Below are positions 1 through 8,135 of a stretch of DNA of 64,000 nt, in pieces. Origin of the DNA: Burkholderiales bacterium 67-32 (GTDB lineage: Bacteria > Pseudomonadota > Gammaproteobacteria > Burkholderiales > Burkholderiaceae_B); NCBI GenBank assembly GCA_001898625.1, contig MKUP01000023.1, positions 124,001 through 188,000 of the forward strand, in the 5' to 3' direction. A program made the position numbers and the translations under genes. The notes under the pieces were generated by a model. That model did not search any database and was not told the DNA's origin. It worked only from the letters and a program-made list of their open reading frames with translations. Positions within the stretch are counted from its first letter, which is position 1, and every line of letters begins with the position of its first letter.

Positions 1-1783
1 CGGCGTGTTCGCGATCGGCCCGCGCGTCCTGCTCACCCGAGACAAAAGGGCTGAACAGCCTCGCGTCCTGGTCGAAAGCCAGATTGGTCGCCGCTTCCTG
101 CTGGCACGCATCGCTCTGCCGGCGGCAGTGGTCCAGCATGCGCAGCCGCTGGGATACCGCCAGCAGGTGCTCCAGCCCCGCCTGGTTGCGCGCCAGGTCG
201 GTCTCGATGTTCTGGTCGTAGGGCGCCAGGATCAGGTTGGAGAAATCGCGCAGCACCTGTTCCTTCATCCGCTCGATGTCGGAGTCGGCCCGCCGCAGGC
301 CGAATCCCAGGCCGGTTTCGGCGCGCGCCACTTCCAGTTGCTCGATGGTCCGGCCGCAGCGGGCCAGCCAGCCGATGCGCGCGGCCGCCACCGCGTCGCT
401 GGGTGCGCGGCAGGCCGTTTGTGTCTGCGCCAGCAGCTTGCCGTCGTCCTGCCGGGCGTTGACGAAACCGAAGCTCAGCATGGCCGACAGGCCCAGCATC
501 GCGCCCACGCCCACCGCCGCGATCGCCATCTTGCCGGCGTTGCCGCGGAAGCTGGGCGAGGCCAGGGGCTGGTCGGCGGGCAGGAAACGGGTGACGAGAT
601 CGTCCAGGAAACCGCCCGCGGCGCCGCTCTTGCCCGCGGCGGTCTCGGGCGGCGAACCGGTCAGGAACAGACCGCGCCAGCGGGGCGTGCGCTGGAAGGG
701 GTTGTCCTCCAGCATCAGGCCGACCAGGGTTTCCAGGCCGGGCTCCAGGGCCCGCACGTGCTCGACGAACTCGTAGATGGCCCGGCGCCCGGCCGGCGTG
801 CCCTGGCTGCGCAGCGCGGTGATGCGCAGCGCGTGCAGGCGCTGCACGATCGGGGCATAGAGTTCTTCGAGCCGGTTTCCGGTGGCCGCGCTGATCTCTT
901 CCGTGTCCGACAGCCGGTGCCCCACCGCCTGCGCCAGCGCCTGCTCGGGCACGGCGGCGGCGAAGGCACCGTAGCCGGGCACCTGGTCCAGCCCGGTCAC
1001 CACCAGGTACACGGGAAGCTGGACCTGTAGATGCTCCAGCGCCTCGTCGACCAGCCGCCGCAGCCGTATCGCCACCGGCCGCACCGCGTCCGGGCCCGCC
1101 AGCAGCGTGCGCGCGCCCATGCACACGACGATGCCGTTCAGCGGCAGCTTGTCGCGTTCGGTGGAAAGCAGCATCAGCGCCTGATACCACAGCCCCCGTT
1201 CCACGCGGGCCGAGGCATCGCACACCGCGGAGGGCGGCGTCTCGATGGCGATCATGGACTTGAAGAACCACCATCGCCAATAGCCGTCGGGCTGGGGATC
1301 GGGAGGCGGAAAGGGCGAGACCCGGTTGGCCGCGCGCAGCAGGCCGTTCACGCCGGCCTGCTCGTCGCCCACGAACAGCATCCAGGGGATGCGGTAGAGC
1401 GGATCGCGGCCCTTGCCGATCTCGGGCGAGCGCTGGATGGCCTGGCGCGCCTGCGCGATGGCGGTGCGCATGCGCTCCAGCGCCACTTTCTCGTCCTCCG
1501 GGTTGCCGGGGCCCAGGTCGCCGATACGCTTGCGCGCGAACCCCCGCCGCGAGAACCGCTTCGCCCCCGAGGCGAACCACCACAGCACGGCGAAGGCGAC
1601 CAGGCACAGGGCCAGCACCTGCCAGAACCGGGCCGGCAGGAGCGGTAGCACCAGCGTGGCCACGAACACAAGCAGCGCGGCGAGCACCAGCAGCAGGACG
1701 AGGGCGGTGGCCACGCGGACGGCCCGCTTCTTCATGCCGGGCAGGCGTTCCAGCGGCTGGGCGATACGGTCGAGGAAACTCAT
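1..1783 (-). CDS. tssM: Type VI secretion TssM/IcmF, N-terminal part (cut by window edge)
   Basis: Inner-membrane scaffold of the type VI secretion system, pairing with TssL to form the membrane complex. About 594 codons are visible and the C-terminus lies outside the window. Two hydrophobic segments near residues 24-47 and 54-71 and a third near 419-441 bracket a cytoplasmic NTPase-like domain, the usual TssM topology. The position expected for Walker A (residues 139-146, GDEQAGVN) lacks the Lys-Thr/Ser pair, whereas the strand with VVTGLDQVPG around 261-270 matches the TKxD/Walker-B-like part of the family. The ATG sits 4 bp after the tssL stop, so the two are co-transcribed. The family call is firm; the loss of ATP binding is inference. 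Confidence 0.85.
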   Translation of the reverse strand, partial: MSFLDRIAQPLERLPGMKKRAVRVATALVLLLVLAALLVFVATLVLPLLPARFWQVLALCLVAFAVLWWFASGAKRFSRRGFARKRIGDLGPGNPEDEKVALERMRTAIAQARQAIQRSPEIGKGRDPLYRIPWMLFVGDEQAGVNGLLRAANRVSPFPPPDPQPDGYWRWWFFKSMIAIETPPSAVCDASARVERGLWYQALMLLSTERDKLPLNGIVVCMGARTLLAGPDAVRPVAIRLRRLVDEALEHLQVQLPVYLVVTGLDQVPGYGAFAAAVPEQALAQAVGHRLSDTEEISAATGNRLEELYAPIVQRLHALRITALRSQGTPAGRRAIYEFVEHVRALEPGLETLVGLMLEDNPFQRTPRWRGLFLTGSPPETAAGKSGAAGGFLDDLVTRFLPADQPLASPSFRGNAGKMAIAAVGVGAMLGLSAMLSFGFVNARQDDGKLLAQTQTACRAPSDAVAAARIGWLARCGRTIEQLEVARAETGLGFGLRRADSDIERMKEQVLRDFSNLILAPYDQNIETDLARNQAGLEHLLAVSQRLRMLDHCRRQSDACQQEAATNLAFDQDARLFSPFVSGEQDARADREHA

Positions 1784-1787
1784 GGCG

Positions 1788-3125
1788 TCACCGCTTCGGT
1801 TCGGTTTGCAGGAACAGGAAGTTCGCGGCCAGCTTGTCGTTGCCCTGGTGCGCGTCCAGGAACTCGCGCAGCTTGGGCAGGTAGGCCGAGGCCGGTTCGT
1901 ACTCGGGCCGCTCCGCCGTGTACAGCGGCGACGGCGAACTGACCACCGTGATCAGTTCCTGGCCGAAGGGCGGGCCGACGATCCAGCCCTCGGGAATCTT
2001 CTCGCCCACGTTGAACTGCTCGCCCGCGCGTATCAGCCGGCCATTCTCCGGTTCGCGCTTGTTGGGGTACAGGTGGATGACCGAGCCGTCCACCGTGTAG
2101 TAGTCCACGTACAGATAGCCGTCGTAGTCGGCCTGGCCCAGTTTGACCGTGACACGCTCGCCTTCGGTGAAGCGGTCCGAGTGACCGGTGGTGGGCGTGA
2201 CCTGCAGGCCGTGCCGGCGATCGAGGTTCCGCCCGCGGTAGGGTTTGAGCAGCGACACCACCTCGCAGTGCGGCCAGATGCGCACCTTGACGTCGAAGGT
2301 GGGCGACTTCACGCCCTTGATGCCGGCAATGTCGGCCTGCACCCGCGCGATGTCCTCGGGGCGCGAGACGTAGCCGCTGACGGCGGTCGCGCCGCTGTCG
2401 GCCACCTGCGCACCCAGCTCCGAACACGCGTAGGTCTGCAACTGCCCCTGCACCAGGTCCGCCACCGAAGGACCGGATTCGCGCGGGCCGGCCACCAGCA
2501 GCCACAGCAGATAGCCGACCGGGATCAGCAGCGCCACTGCCGCGCCGGCCTTCAGCAGCAGCTTGTCCCATTGCTTGGGGTAGCGCGGTCCCGACGGATC
2601 CTTCATCAGGTAGGGTTGCGGCGTGATGGGTTCTTCGCGCAGCGTGTGCAGAGCCGCGGGCGGAACGGGAAGCTGGCGGCTGTGGAGTTCCTTGAGCTTG
2701 CCCAGTTCGCCGGTGTCGCCGGTCTCGAAGTAATACTGGCCCACGAACCCCAGCAGCAGCGCGTGGTAGTAGACCTCGCGCACCTCGTCCTCGTCCGATT
2801 TCAGGATGGACAGATGGTGGAAGAACTCGTTGCCGGCGTTGTTGGTGTTGAACAGCGCGACCTGCAGTGGCGTGACGCTGTTCCAGTACGCGGGGTTGCG
2901 CGTGATGATCTCGTCGAACCAGGACACCACCGCGAAGCAGGCCGACTCCACGTGCTCGGGCCGCTTGCCGGCGGCCAGCGCCGCCGCCTTCGCCGCGGCG
3001 ATCAGCCTGCGCGCGTGCTCCTGCACTTCGGCGGCCCCGTTGCCGGCCGTGCCGGCGGCGATCCGCTCGTCCAGCTCCAACCCGAACGAGAAGACCGGTG
3101 AAAAGAAATCCAGCAGGCGTGCCAT
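1788..3125 (-). CDS. tssL: Type VI secretion TssL (DotU) with C-terminal periplasmic DUF4384-like extension
   Basis: Inner-membrane component of the T6SS membrane complex. At 445 residues it is much longer than a minimal DotU protein (about 200-260). Residues 1-185 are the cytoplasmic DotU domain (VSWFDEIITR, TPLQVALFNTNNAGNEFF), with one membrane span near 192-212. Beyond it lies a periplasmic region with a BON-like stretch (about 245-272) and a block around 318-400 (DGYLYVDYYTVDGSVIHLYP, then IPEGWIVGPPFGQE) that resembles DUF4384, a domain often linked to secretion systems. An AGGAGT ribosome binding site precedes the ATG. It lies between tssK and tssM in one operon. The DUF4384 and BON assignments come from reading the sequence and are moderately certain. 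Confidence 0.88.
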   Translation of the reverse strand: MARLLDFFSPVFSFGLELDERIAAGTAGNGAAEVQEHARRLIAAAKAAALAAGKRPEHVESACFAVVSWFDEIITRNPAYWNSVTPLQVALFNTNNAGNEFFHHLSILKSDEDEVREVYYHALLLGFVGQYYFETGDTGELGKLKELHSRQLPVPPAALHTLREEPITPQPYLMKDPSGPRYPKQWDKLLLKAGAAVALLIPVGYLLWLLVAGPRESGPSVADLVQGQLQTYACSELGAQVADSGATAVSGYVSRPEDIARVQADIAGIKGVKSPTFDVKVRIWPHCEVVSLLKPYRGRNLDRRHGLQVTPTTGHSDRFTEGERVTVKLGQADYDGYLYVDYYTVDGSVIHLYPNKREPENGRLIRAGEQFNVGEKIPEGWIVGPPFGQELITVVSSPSPLYTAERPEYEPASAYLPKLREFLDAHQGNDKLAANFLFLQTEPKR

Positions 3126-3152
3126 GGATGACTCCTGGTTGGGCGCTTGTTG

Positions 3153-4574
3153 CTATTCTTCTGCGCCGACGGGGAACAGCTTGATGACCGTCTCGTCTGC
3201 GGGGAGATCGGAAAAGATCGAGATGTTTCGCCTATCCTTGATGAACTGCCAGAACTGGTGCCGGGTATCGATCAGGAAGTACGTCGTGTTCGGCGTCTTC
3301 TGCGGCAGTTCCTCGGGCGGCACCGGCAGCAGGTCGATCTTCAGGCCGAACAGCGCCGCCTGCAGCAGGCGCGGCATTTCCTCGCTCGAGGCGATCTTGC
3401 CGGTGCGCTGCAGGCGCTGGGCCAGCTCCATGCCCTGCACCGACGATTCGAAGGCCAGGTAGAAGCGGGTCTTGTCCGACGCGAACAGGCTGACCGGCAG
3501 GTCGGCCTTGTGGAAACGGCCGTCGTAGGCCAGCGTGATGCCGACCTCCGCGCCCACCGTCAGCGCCTTGATCAGGCTTTCCGCGCGCGCGAAGGCCAGC
3601 TTGAAGCAGCGCCGCAGATCGTCGTGGTCGTACACCGGCAGCTCGGTTTCCGCAGGGTTGGATTGCAGCCCTCCGGCGTAGCCGATTTCCTCCGAGAACA
3701 CCGAGAACTCCGCCACCAGCCGCCGCAGGTCCTGGTACAGCGGCCAGGGCGGCACCCTGCCCAGCCGCACGTGTTCCTGCAGCAGCGGGATGTAGCGCGC
3801 GAAGGTTTGCATCATCAGCACCCGCATCACTTCCTGCGCGCTGGTCGAGGCCGCGCGTATGCCGCGCTGGCGCTTGGCCGAGGCGAAGTCCTGGCCGCGC
3901 GACACCACCAGATCGCGCAGCGCGCGTGTCCAGCGCGCCAGGTTCGGCGAGGCGTTCAGCGACACCATCGGCGGCACGTAGTCCTGCGAAAGCTTGAAGC
4001 GGCCCGGGCCGTTGGGCAGGATCTCGGCGAACTTGCAGGATTCCGCGCTGCCCAGCACCGCCTCGGCATGCTCGTCCAGACTGCACACGATCTGCGGCTG
4101 GCAATCGACGAAATCCACGTCCACCGCGGGCGCCTGCGGGTCGAAGGGATCGGCCATGTGCTCCGTGCGCAGCGCATGCCGCGTCGGCAGCAGCGATTTC
4201 TGGTCCGGCCCCAGCCCCTGCACCGTGGGATCGCGGGCCAGCACGAGGTGAAGCGAGATCGGATCGTTGCCCGTCACCGCCATTTCCAGCAGACTGCGTT
4301 CGGGAACCTGGGCATTGCCCGGCAGCGGCGCACCGGCCGAACCGCCGCCCACCCAGTGGCCGTCGGCCGTCAGCAGCGCGTAGCGCACGATCCGGACCAC
4401 CCCGCCCGCCAGCGCCTGCTCGTCCAGCTCCAGCACCTCGAAGCCGCGTGGATAGGGCGCGTGCAGGCCGTGCAGTGCCCAGCCGTAGGCCCGTGTCCAT
4501 TCCTCGTGACATTGCAGATGCTGCGGGGCCAGGAATGCGCCCTGGCCCCAGAAAACCTGCTGTCGGTTCAACAT
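3153..4574 (-). CDS. tssK: Type VI secretion baseplate subunit TssK
   Basis: Cytoplasmic trimeric adaptor that links the T6SS baseplate to the TssL-TssM membrane complex. Its 473 residues are in the family range, and the N-terminus VFWGQGAFLAPQHLQ is the classical TssK signature, followed by a mid-region FAEILPNGPGRFKLS and a C-terminal FYLAFES segment. It ends 27 bp before tssL, giving the usual tssK-tssL order. Upstream, after 31 bp, is a GumN/TraB-like gene in the same direction, which suggests that tssK is not the first gene of the transcript. Confidence 0.93.
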   Translation of the reverse strand: MLNRQQVFWGQGAFLAPQHLQCHEEWTRAYGWALHGLHAPYPRGFEVLELDEQALAGGVVRIVRYALLTADGHWVGGGSAGAPLPGNAQVPERSLLEMAVTGNDPISLHLVLARDPTVQGLGPDQKSLLPTRHALRTEHMADPFDPQAPAVDVDFVDCQPQIVCSLDEHAEAVLGSAESCKFAEILPNGPGRFKLSQDYVPPMVSLNASPNLARWTRALRDLVVSRGQDFASAKRQRGIRAASTSAQEVMRVLMMQTFARYIPLLQEHVRLGRVPPWPLYQDLRRLVAEFSVFSEEIGYAGGLQSNPAETELPVYDHDDLRRCFKLAFARAESLIKALTVGAEVGITLAYDGRFHKADLPVSLFASDKTRFYLAFESSVQGMELAQRLQRTGKIASSEEMPRLLQAALFGLKIDLLPVPPEELPQKTPNTTYFLIDTRHQFWQFIKDRRNISIFSDLPADETVIKLFPVGAEE

Positions 4575-4605
4575 TCCCGTGTCCTCCCCATGGCGTGCCG
4601 CCGCT

Positions 4606-5607
4606 TCACAGCGGTTCCGCCACGATCAGGAAGCCGCGCTGCCTCAGGCGTTCCAGCAGGCCGGCGGCTCCCGTCAGGTGAATGGCGCCCACGGCCACGA
4701 ACATTCCGCCTCGTCTCAGCAGCTCGTCCAGCCTGGGCAGCCAGCGTTCGTTGCGCGCCTCGATCAGGCAGCGCCGCGCCCTGTCCTCGATGGGGCGGGC
4801 GCGCGCGTCCAGTCCCACCATCGCGTCGATCTCGTCCAGCCACGCCGCCAGGTTGCGGCTGCGGTAGTACTCCAGCACCCGCGCCGACTGTTCGCTGAAC
4901 AGCCACGGGGTCTGCAGCCGCTGCTTCAACACCAGCGCCTGCTCGGCCGACGGCACGCAATCCAGGGCCGCCAACTGCTCGTCCAGCGTTTCCAGATGCT
5001 CGGTGCGCAGCTGCATATCCGCCGCCCAGCGCTCCAGCCGTCGGTCCAGCGTCTGCTCGCCCGCCACCTCGCCGCGCGCCTCCAGCAGCGCCAGCGCGGC
5101 CCAGGGTTTCAGGCGATGCAAGAGGGCCGGCGGTACCCCTGGCAGCAGCCGCTGCAGCTCGGCGTACGCCTGCGGCCCGATCAGGCCGGGCAGGCCCGCC
5201 TGGTCGGCCAGCAGGCGGTAGCGTTCCTTCGAGGCGTCCCAGTGGGCGTCGTTGGCCACCTCGTTGACCAGGATCCGGGTATGGCTCATCGCCTCCCGCA
5301 TCACCCCGGTATCCAGCGCCAGTTCACCGGGATCGCCGAAATGGATGGTGCCGAAGATGAAATTGACGGACTCCGCCGCGTCGCCCGGCGCGGCCGGCGT
5401 CGCTCCGGGCGCCTGCACCCGGAAGAGCACGCTGCGCCACTGGCGCCAGGCCTCCACCGGCGCTTCGTCCTCGCGCTGCGCCGCGCCCGGCTGCGCCGAC
5501 GCGAACGCCGGCACCCCCGCGGCGCAGGCCAGCGCCAGCAACAACGATCGCAGCGCCGACCATAGACCTGGCATGGACCGGCACGGGGGGCGGGAGTGCA
5601 GTCCCAT
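4606..5607 (-). CDS. TraB/GumN family exported protein
   Basis: A 333-residue protein with a hydrophobic N-terminal signal (about residues 12-38, ending near AFASAQP), so probably exported. It carries the two hallmarks of the TraB/GumN (Tiki-like) family: FGTIHFGDP at about 85-93, and a C-terminal GMFVAVGAIHLTGAAGLLE followed by LRQRGF. Some eukaryotic Tiki members are metalloproteases; the bacterial role is unknown. It is the first gene of the minus-strand run leading into tssK, and its promoter region is shared with the divergent response regulator. A GAGG about 9 bases upstream supports the ATG at 5607; an internal ATG at 5574 would give a more standard signal peptide. Confidence 0.85.
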   Translation of the reverse strand: MGLHSRPPCRSMPGLWSALRSLLLALACAAGVPAFASAQPGAAQREDEAPVEAWRQWRSVLFRVQAPGATPAAPGDAAESVNFIFGTIHFGDPGELALDTGVMREAMSHTRILVNEVANDAHWDASKERYRLLADQAGLPGLIGPQAYAELQRLLPGVPPALLHRLKPWAALALLEARGEVAGEQTLDRRLERWAADMQLRTEHLETLDEQLAALDCVPSAEQALVLKQRLQTPWLFSEQSARVLEYYRSRNLAAWLDEIDAMVGLDARARPIEDRARRCLIEARNERWLPRLDELLRRGGMFVAVGAIHLTGAAGLLERLRQRGFLIVAEPL

Positions 5608-5663
5608 GGTCCGCGTCCTCGTAGAAAGTGAAGGCGATTCTTTCAGACGGGATATATCCGGGC

Positions 5664-5765
5664 CATATTCCGAGCGGCCTATATCGTTGGTGCAAGCCGC
5701 TGGTCCTTGCCTAGCGCGGACGGGCCGACTATCTTTACGATGTCAGGGAATATGGGGGGAATATG
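5664..5765. promoter_or_regulatory. Divergent promoter region with three GGAATATG motifs
   Basis: Between the divergent gumN-like gene and the response regulator, the octamer GGAATATG occurs three times: inverted at 5664-5671, and direct at 5747-5754 and 5758-5765, 11 bp apart. The last copy contains the start codon of the regulator. This arrangement is what one would expect of autoregulation by a LuxR-type protein. The motif copies are seen directly; the function is inference. Confidence 0.35.
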
Positions 5766-6428
5766 AAGATCCTGATCGCCGATGACCACAGGCTGGTCAT
5801 CGAGGCCGTCAAGGTAAAGCTGGCCGAACTGGGGCCCGATGTCGAGTTCAGGATGGCGCTCAAGGTCGAGGACCTCAGGCACGAGGCCACCGATGACCTC
5901 GACCTGGCCCTGATCGACCTCACGATGCCCGGCGCCGAGGGCTACAGCCATATCGCCGAACTGCGCGAGCGCCTGCCCGCGCTGCCCATCATCGTGCTGT
6001 CCGGCGTCGAGGATCCCGACGTCATGCGCGCCGCCATCGACCTGGGCGCCCTGGGCTTCATCCCCAAGGCCTATTCGCCCGACGTCATGCTGTCGGCGGT
6101 ACGGCTGGTGCTGGCCGGCGGCGTGTTCGTGCCGCAGATGATGCTGTCCGGCATGTCCCACCAGCCGGCCGGCGTAGCCCCGGCCGCGGCGGACACCGCC
6201 GGCGGTGCCCGCTCCACCTCGCTGGACCAACTGCGGGGCCTGCTGACGGAGCGGCAGATCGACGTGCTGCGCCTGCTATCCCAGGGCAAGCCCAACAAAC
6301 TCATCGCCCGCGACCTGGGCATCAGCGAAGGCACGGTCAAGATCCACCTGGCCGCCATCTTCCGCGCGCTGGACGTGCGCAACCGCACCGAGGCGGTGGT
6401 CGCGGCGCGCGGGCTGGCCGGGCTGTAG
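5763..6428 (+). CDS. LuxR/NarL-family response regulator
   Basis: Two-component transcription regulator of 221 residues. The N-terminal receiver domain shows the acidic pair IADDH (Asp7-Asp8), the phospho-acceptor Asp52 in LALIDLTMPG, the Ser of VLSG near 80 and Lys102 in FIPKAYS. A low-complexity linker follows near 135-155. The C-terminal NarL/LuxR helix-turn-helix starts LLTERQIDVLRLLSQGKPNK and continues into LGISEGTVKIHLAAIF. No histidine kinase is encoded nearby, so it is an orphan in this window. It diverges from the gumN-tssK-tssL-tssM run, making T6SS control plausible but unproven. Its stop is 3 bp from the convergent hipA stop. Confidence 0.93.
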   Translation: MKILIADDHRLVIEAVKVKLAELGPDVEFRMALKVEDLRHEATDDLDLALIDLTMPGAEGYSHIAELRERLPALPIIVLSGVEDPDVMRAAIDLGALGFIPKAYSPDVMLSAVRLVLAGGVFVPQMMLSGMSHQPAGVAPAAADTAGGARSTSLDQLRGLLTERQIDVLRLLSQGKPNKLIARDLGISEGTVKIHLAAIFRALDVRNRTEAVVAARGLAGL

Positions 6429-6431
6429 GGT

Positions 6432-7742
6432 TCAGGCCAGGCGCTCGGCCATTTCCTTGATCACGTTGTAAACGATGGCGCGCAGGCAGCGAGCCTCGCC
6501 GGCGATTGTTGTTTGAAGCGCCGGCTGAGTGCGCGTTCGATCGTCCGCATCGGCCAGGAATGCCTCATACAGCAAGGAGGCCGAGTTCACCACGCTGCGC
6601 TGTTGAACATCCAGCAGTCTTGTCGACGTGTTTCGGTGAATGCCCAGCGCCGTGCCTGCTTCGATCATCAACGGCCGGTCGATTTCCGCGAATCTTTGAG
6701 CATCCAGCAGTGGCCAGGCCAACGGCGTCGCATCGGGCCAGCCTCGTCCGTCGAAGGCTGGCGTGTCGTAGACCGAGGTACTGACGAGGTCATAGTGTGG
6801 AGCCAACCGTACGCCGGAGGCCGACACGAAGAAGCTCAGATTCTTCAGGTGTGCATCGCCGTTCCCGGTCAACATGTTGAAGACCAGCCATGAATAGAGC
6901 CGTGTACGTGTGACGGCGGAGCTTCGGCACGCGTCGGCCAAACGCGCAAGATTCTCGAGACTGCCCTGCGCGTACTTGAACGTGCGGTCCAGTCCCAGAA
7001 GCTGGCAGGCATCGATGACGTGACGTCGTTCCCAGGCTCCGCTGGTCGAGACGCGGTCGAACCGGTCGATGACATAGACCGGTTCAGGAACGTAGCGTCG
7101 CCGTACGGTCGGCACGTCCAACCCCATCCTGGATGCCAACTGCATGACGAACCATTCGTTGGCGACGGAATGCGGATAGGCCGGATCCACGTGTTCGGGT
7201 TTCAGGATCTGGAGCGAAGGCAGTGAACCCGATGGCTCATAAAGTTCGTCGTTGCGCAGTACGACGGCAAGCTTGTGCTGCGCTCCGGCCAGGGACATCC
7301 GCTTGCTCGACCCATGGGTCAGTGCAACGCGAGGCAACTGACGGATCCGGCGTGACAGCTCGCTGTCGGGCAGCGGCTTCAGGCCCTCGGGAGTACCGGT
7401 GTCCGGTGCGTCACCTGCTTCCAGCGTGACAGAGCCCGCGGATTCCGCACCGTAATAGCCTAGCAACCCGAACGCATCCGCTGCATCGATGTGTGCGTCG
7501 GCGGCCAATAAGACGCGCTGGCCTTCTTCCGGCAATAGATTGTCGAAATACCATTGCACCGGACGCTTGCTCGCGCCGTCGATCAACGGGGCACGCTGCA
7601 ATGGAAGGTGGGGGCTCAATGGATAGCCATTGCTGTCGGCGTACCAGGCCGCGTCGTACTGGAAAGCCCACAGGCCATCCTGCTCCCAAAGTTCACCGAT
7701 ACGGCGACCGTTGATGCTGGCAATGAGCGTGCGTCTGCTCAT
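6432..7742 (-). CDS. hipA: HipA-family toxin (serine/threonine kinase)
   Basis: Toxin of a type II toxin-antitoxin system; characterised HipA proteins phosphorylate glutamyl-tRNA synthetase and induce persistence. The protein has 436 residues, the usual size. It shows the HipA N-terminal region (LPLQRAPLIDG, PVQWYFDNLLPEEGQR), the ATP-site region SLAGAQHKLAVVL, the catalytic GNGDAHLKNLSF and the metal-binding APHYDLVST. All active-site motifs look intact, so the toxin should be functional. Its ATG overlaps the stop of hipB by 4 bp (ATGA), so translation is coupled to the antitoxin. The real targets of this copy are unknown. Confidence 0.93.
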   Translation of the reverse strand: MSRRTLIASINGRRIGELWEQDGLWAFQYDAAWYADSNGYPLSPHLPLQRAPLIDGASKRPVQWYFDNLLPEEGQRVLLAADAHIDAADAFGLLGYYGAESAGSVTLEAGDAPDTGTPEGLKPLPDSELSRRIRQLPRVALTHGSSKRMSLAGAQHKLAVVLRNDELYEPSGSLPSLQILKPEHVDPAYPHSVANEWFVMQLASRMGLDVPTVRRRYVPEPVYVIDRFDRVSTSGAWERRHVIDACQLLGLDRTFKYAQGSLENLARLADACRSSAVTRTRLYSWLVFNMLTGNGDAHLKNLSFFVSASGVRLAPHYDLVSTSVYDTPAFDGRGWPDATPLAWPLLDAQRFAEIDRPLMIEAGTALGIHRNTSTRLLDVQQRSVVNSASLLYEAFLADADDRTRTQPALQTTIAGEARCLRAIVYNVIKEMAERLA

Positions 7743-8008
7743 GGTTTTTGGGCATCACTTCCGAACGAGGCAGGAAGACGGCCTGCGGTATCTTCCGGTA
7801 GATCGAGGATGATTCGGATCCCCAGTCCGTCGAGGACCTGGAAGAGCTTTCCCCACTGCGCGGTTTCGCCGCCGCGCTCGATCTTGCTCAGAAAATTCTC
7901 GCTTACACCCACACTTCCAGCGGCATCGTCCTGGCGGATGCCCTGAGCTTTGCGGACGGCACGTACTATCGGGCCAAGGCTGGTTGCGTCGGCGAGCGTA
8001 ATTTTCAT
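7739..8008 (-). CDS. hipB: HipB-family antitoxin, XRE helix-turn-helix
   Basis: Antitoxin and repressor partner of HipA. From the ATG at 8008 it is 89 residues, with an XRE-type helix-turn-helix (IVRAVRKAQGIRQDDAAGSV, then VSENFLSKIERG) and a short C-terminal tail. The start at 8008 (MKITLADAT) is preferred over an ATG at 8050 because a GAGG Shine-Dalgarno lies just upstream of it. The upstream start would also add a poorly conserved extension across the operator. The Shine-Dalgarno is itself part of an operator half-site. HipB proteins bind palindromes in their own promoter, and three are visible here. Confidence 0.88.
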   Translation of the reverse strand: MKITLADATSLGPIVRAVRKAQGIRQDDAAGSVGVSENFLSKIERGGETAQWGKLFQVLDGLGIRIILDLPEDTAGRLPASFGSDAQKP

Positions 8009-8009
8009 G

Positions 8010-8033
8010 AAATCCTCACGGTCAAAAGGATTT
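8010..8033. promoter_or_regulatory. hipBA operator O1
   Basis: Inverted repeat AAATCCT (8010-8016), 10-bp spacer, AGGATTT (8027-8033). It overlaps the hipB Shine-Dalgarno and the candidate -10. The architecture (TCC ... GGA palindrome read by an XRE repressor) matches known HipB operators, although the spacer is longer than in E. coli. Confidence 0.7.
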
Positions 8034-8058
8034 TTGATCAGCATGCCCAATTTGACAA
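8030..8058 (-). promoter_or_regulatory. hipB: Candidate hipBA promoter
   Basis: On the minus strand TTGTCA (8053-8058) and AAAAAT (8030-8035) are separated by 17 bp. The promoter lies exactly between operators O1 and O2, the -10 being inside O1, so repressor binding would block polymerase. Only the -35 is a good match to consensus. Confidence 0.5.
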
Positions 8059-8086
8059 GAAAATCCTCATGAATTTAAGGATTTTC
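8059..8086. promoter_or_regulatory. hipBA operator O2
   Basis: Perfect inverted repeat GAAAATCCT (8059-8067), 10-bp spacer, AGGATTTTC (8078-8086), the strongest of three related palindromes. Its centre is 51 bp from that of O1, about five helical turns. Confidence 0.75.
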
Positions 8087-8111
8087 TATGATGAACTCGG
8101 AGTTACGGAAG

Positions 8112-8133
8112 AATCCTTAGGATCGTGAGGATT
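8112..8133. promoter_or_regulatory. hipBA operator O3
   Basis: Inverted repeat AATCCT (8112-8117), 10-bp spacer, AGGATT (8128-8133). Its centre is 50 bp from O2, and it lies directly after the nitroreductase stop codon, so repressor bound here could also affect the end of that transcript. Confidence 0.6.
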
Positions 8134-8135
8134 TT

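Noticed and set aside
5-1030. Long plus-strand open frame over tssM
   Set aside because: Antisense shadow caused by high GC; no family similarity. The same holds for plus-strand frames over tssL, tssK and the rml genes.
33-1607. Long minus-strand open frame rich in Arg/Gly/Ala
   Set aside because: It is a frame-shifted shadow of tssM; the TssM frame gives membrane spans and family motifs, this one gives low-complexity sequence.
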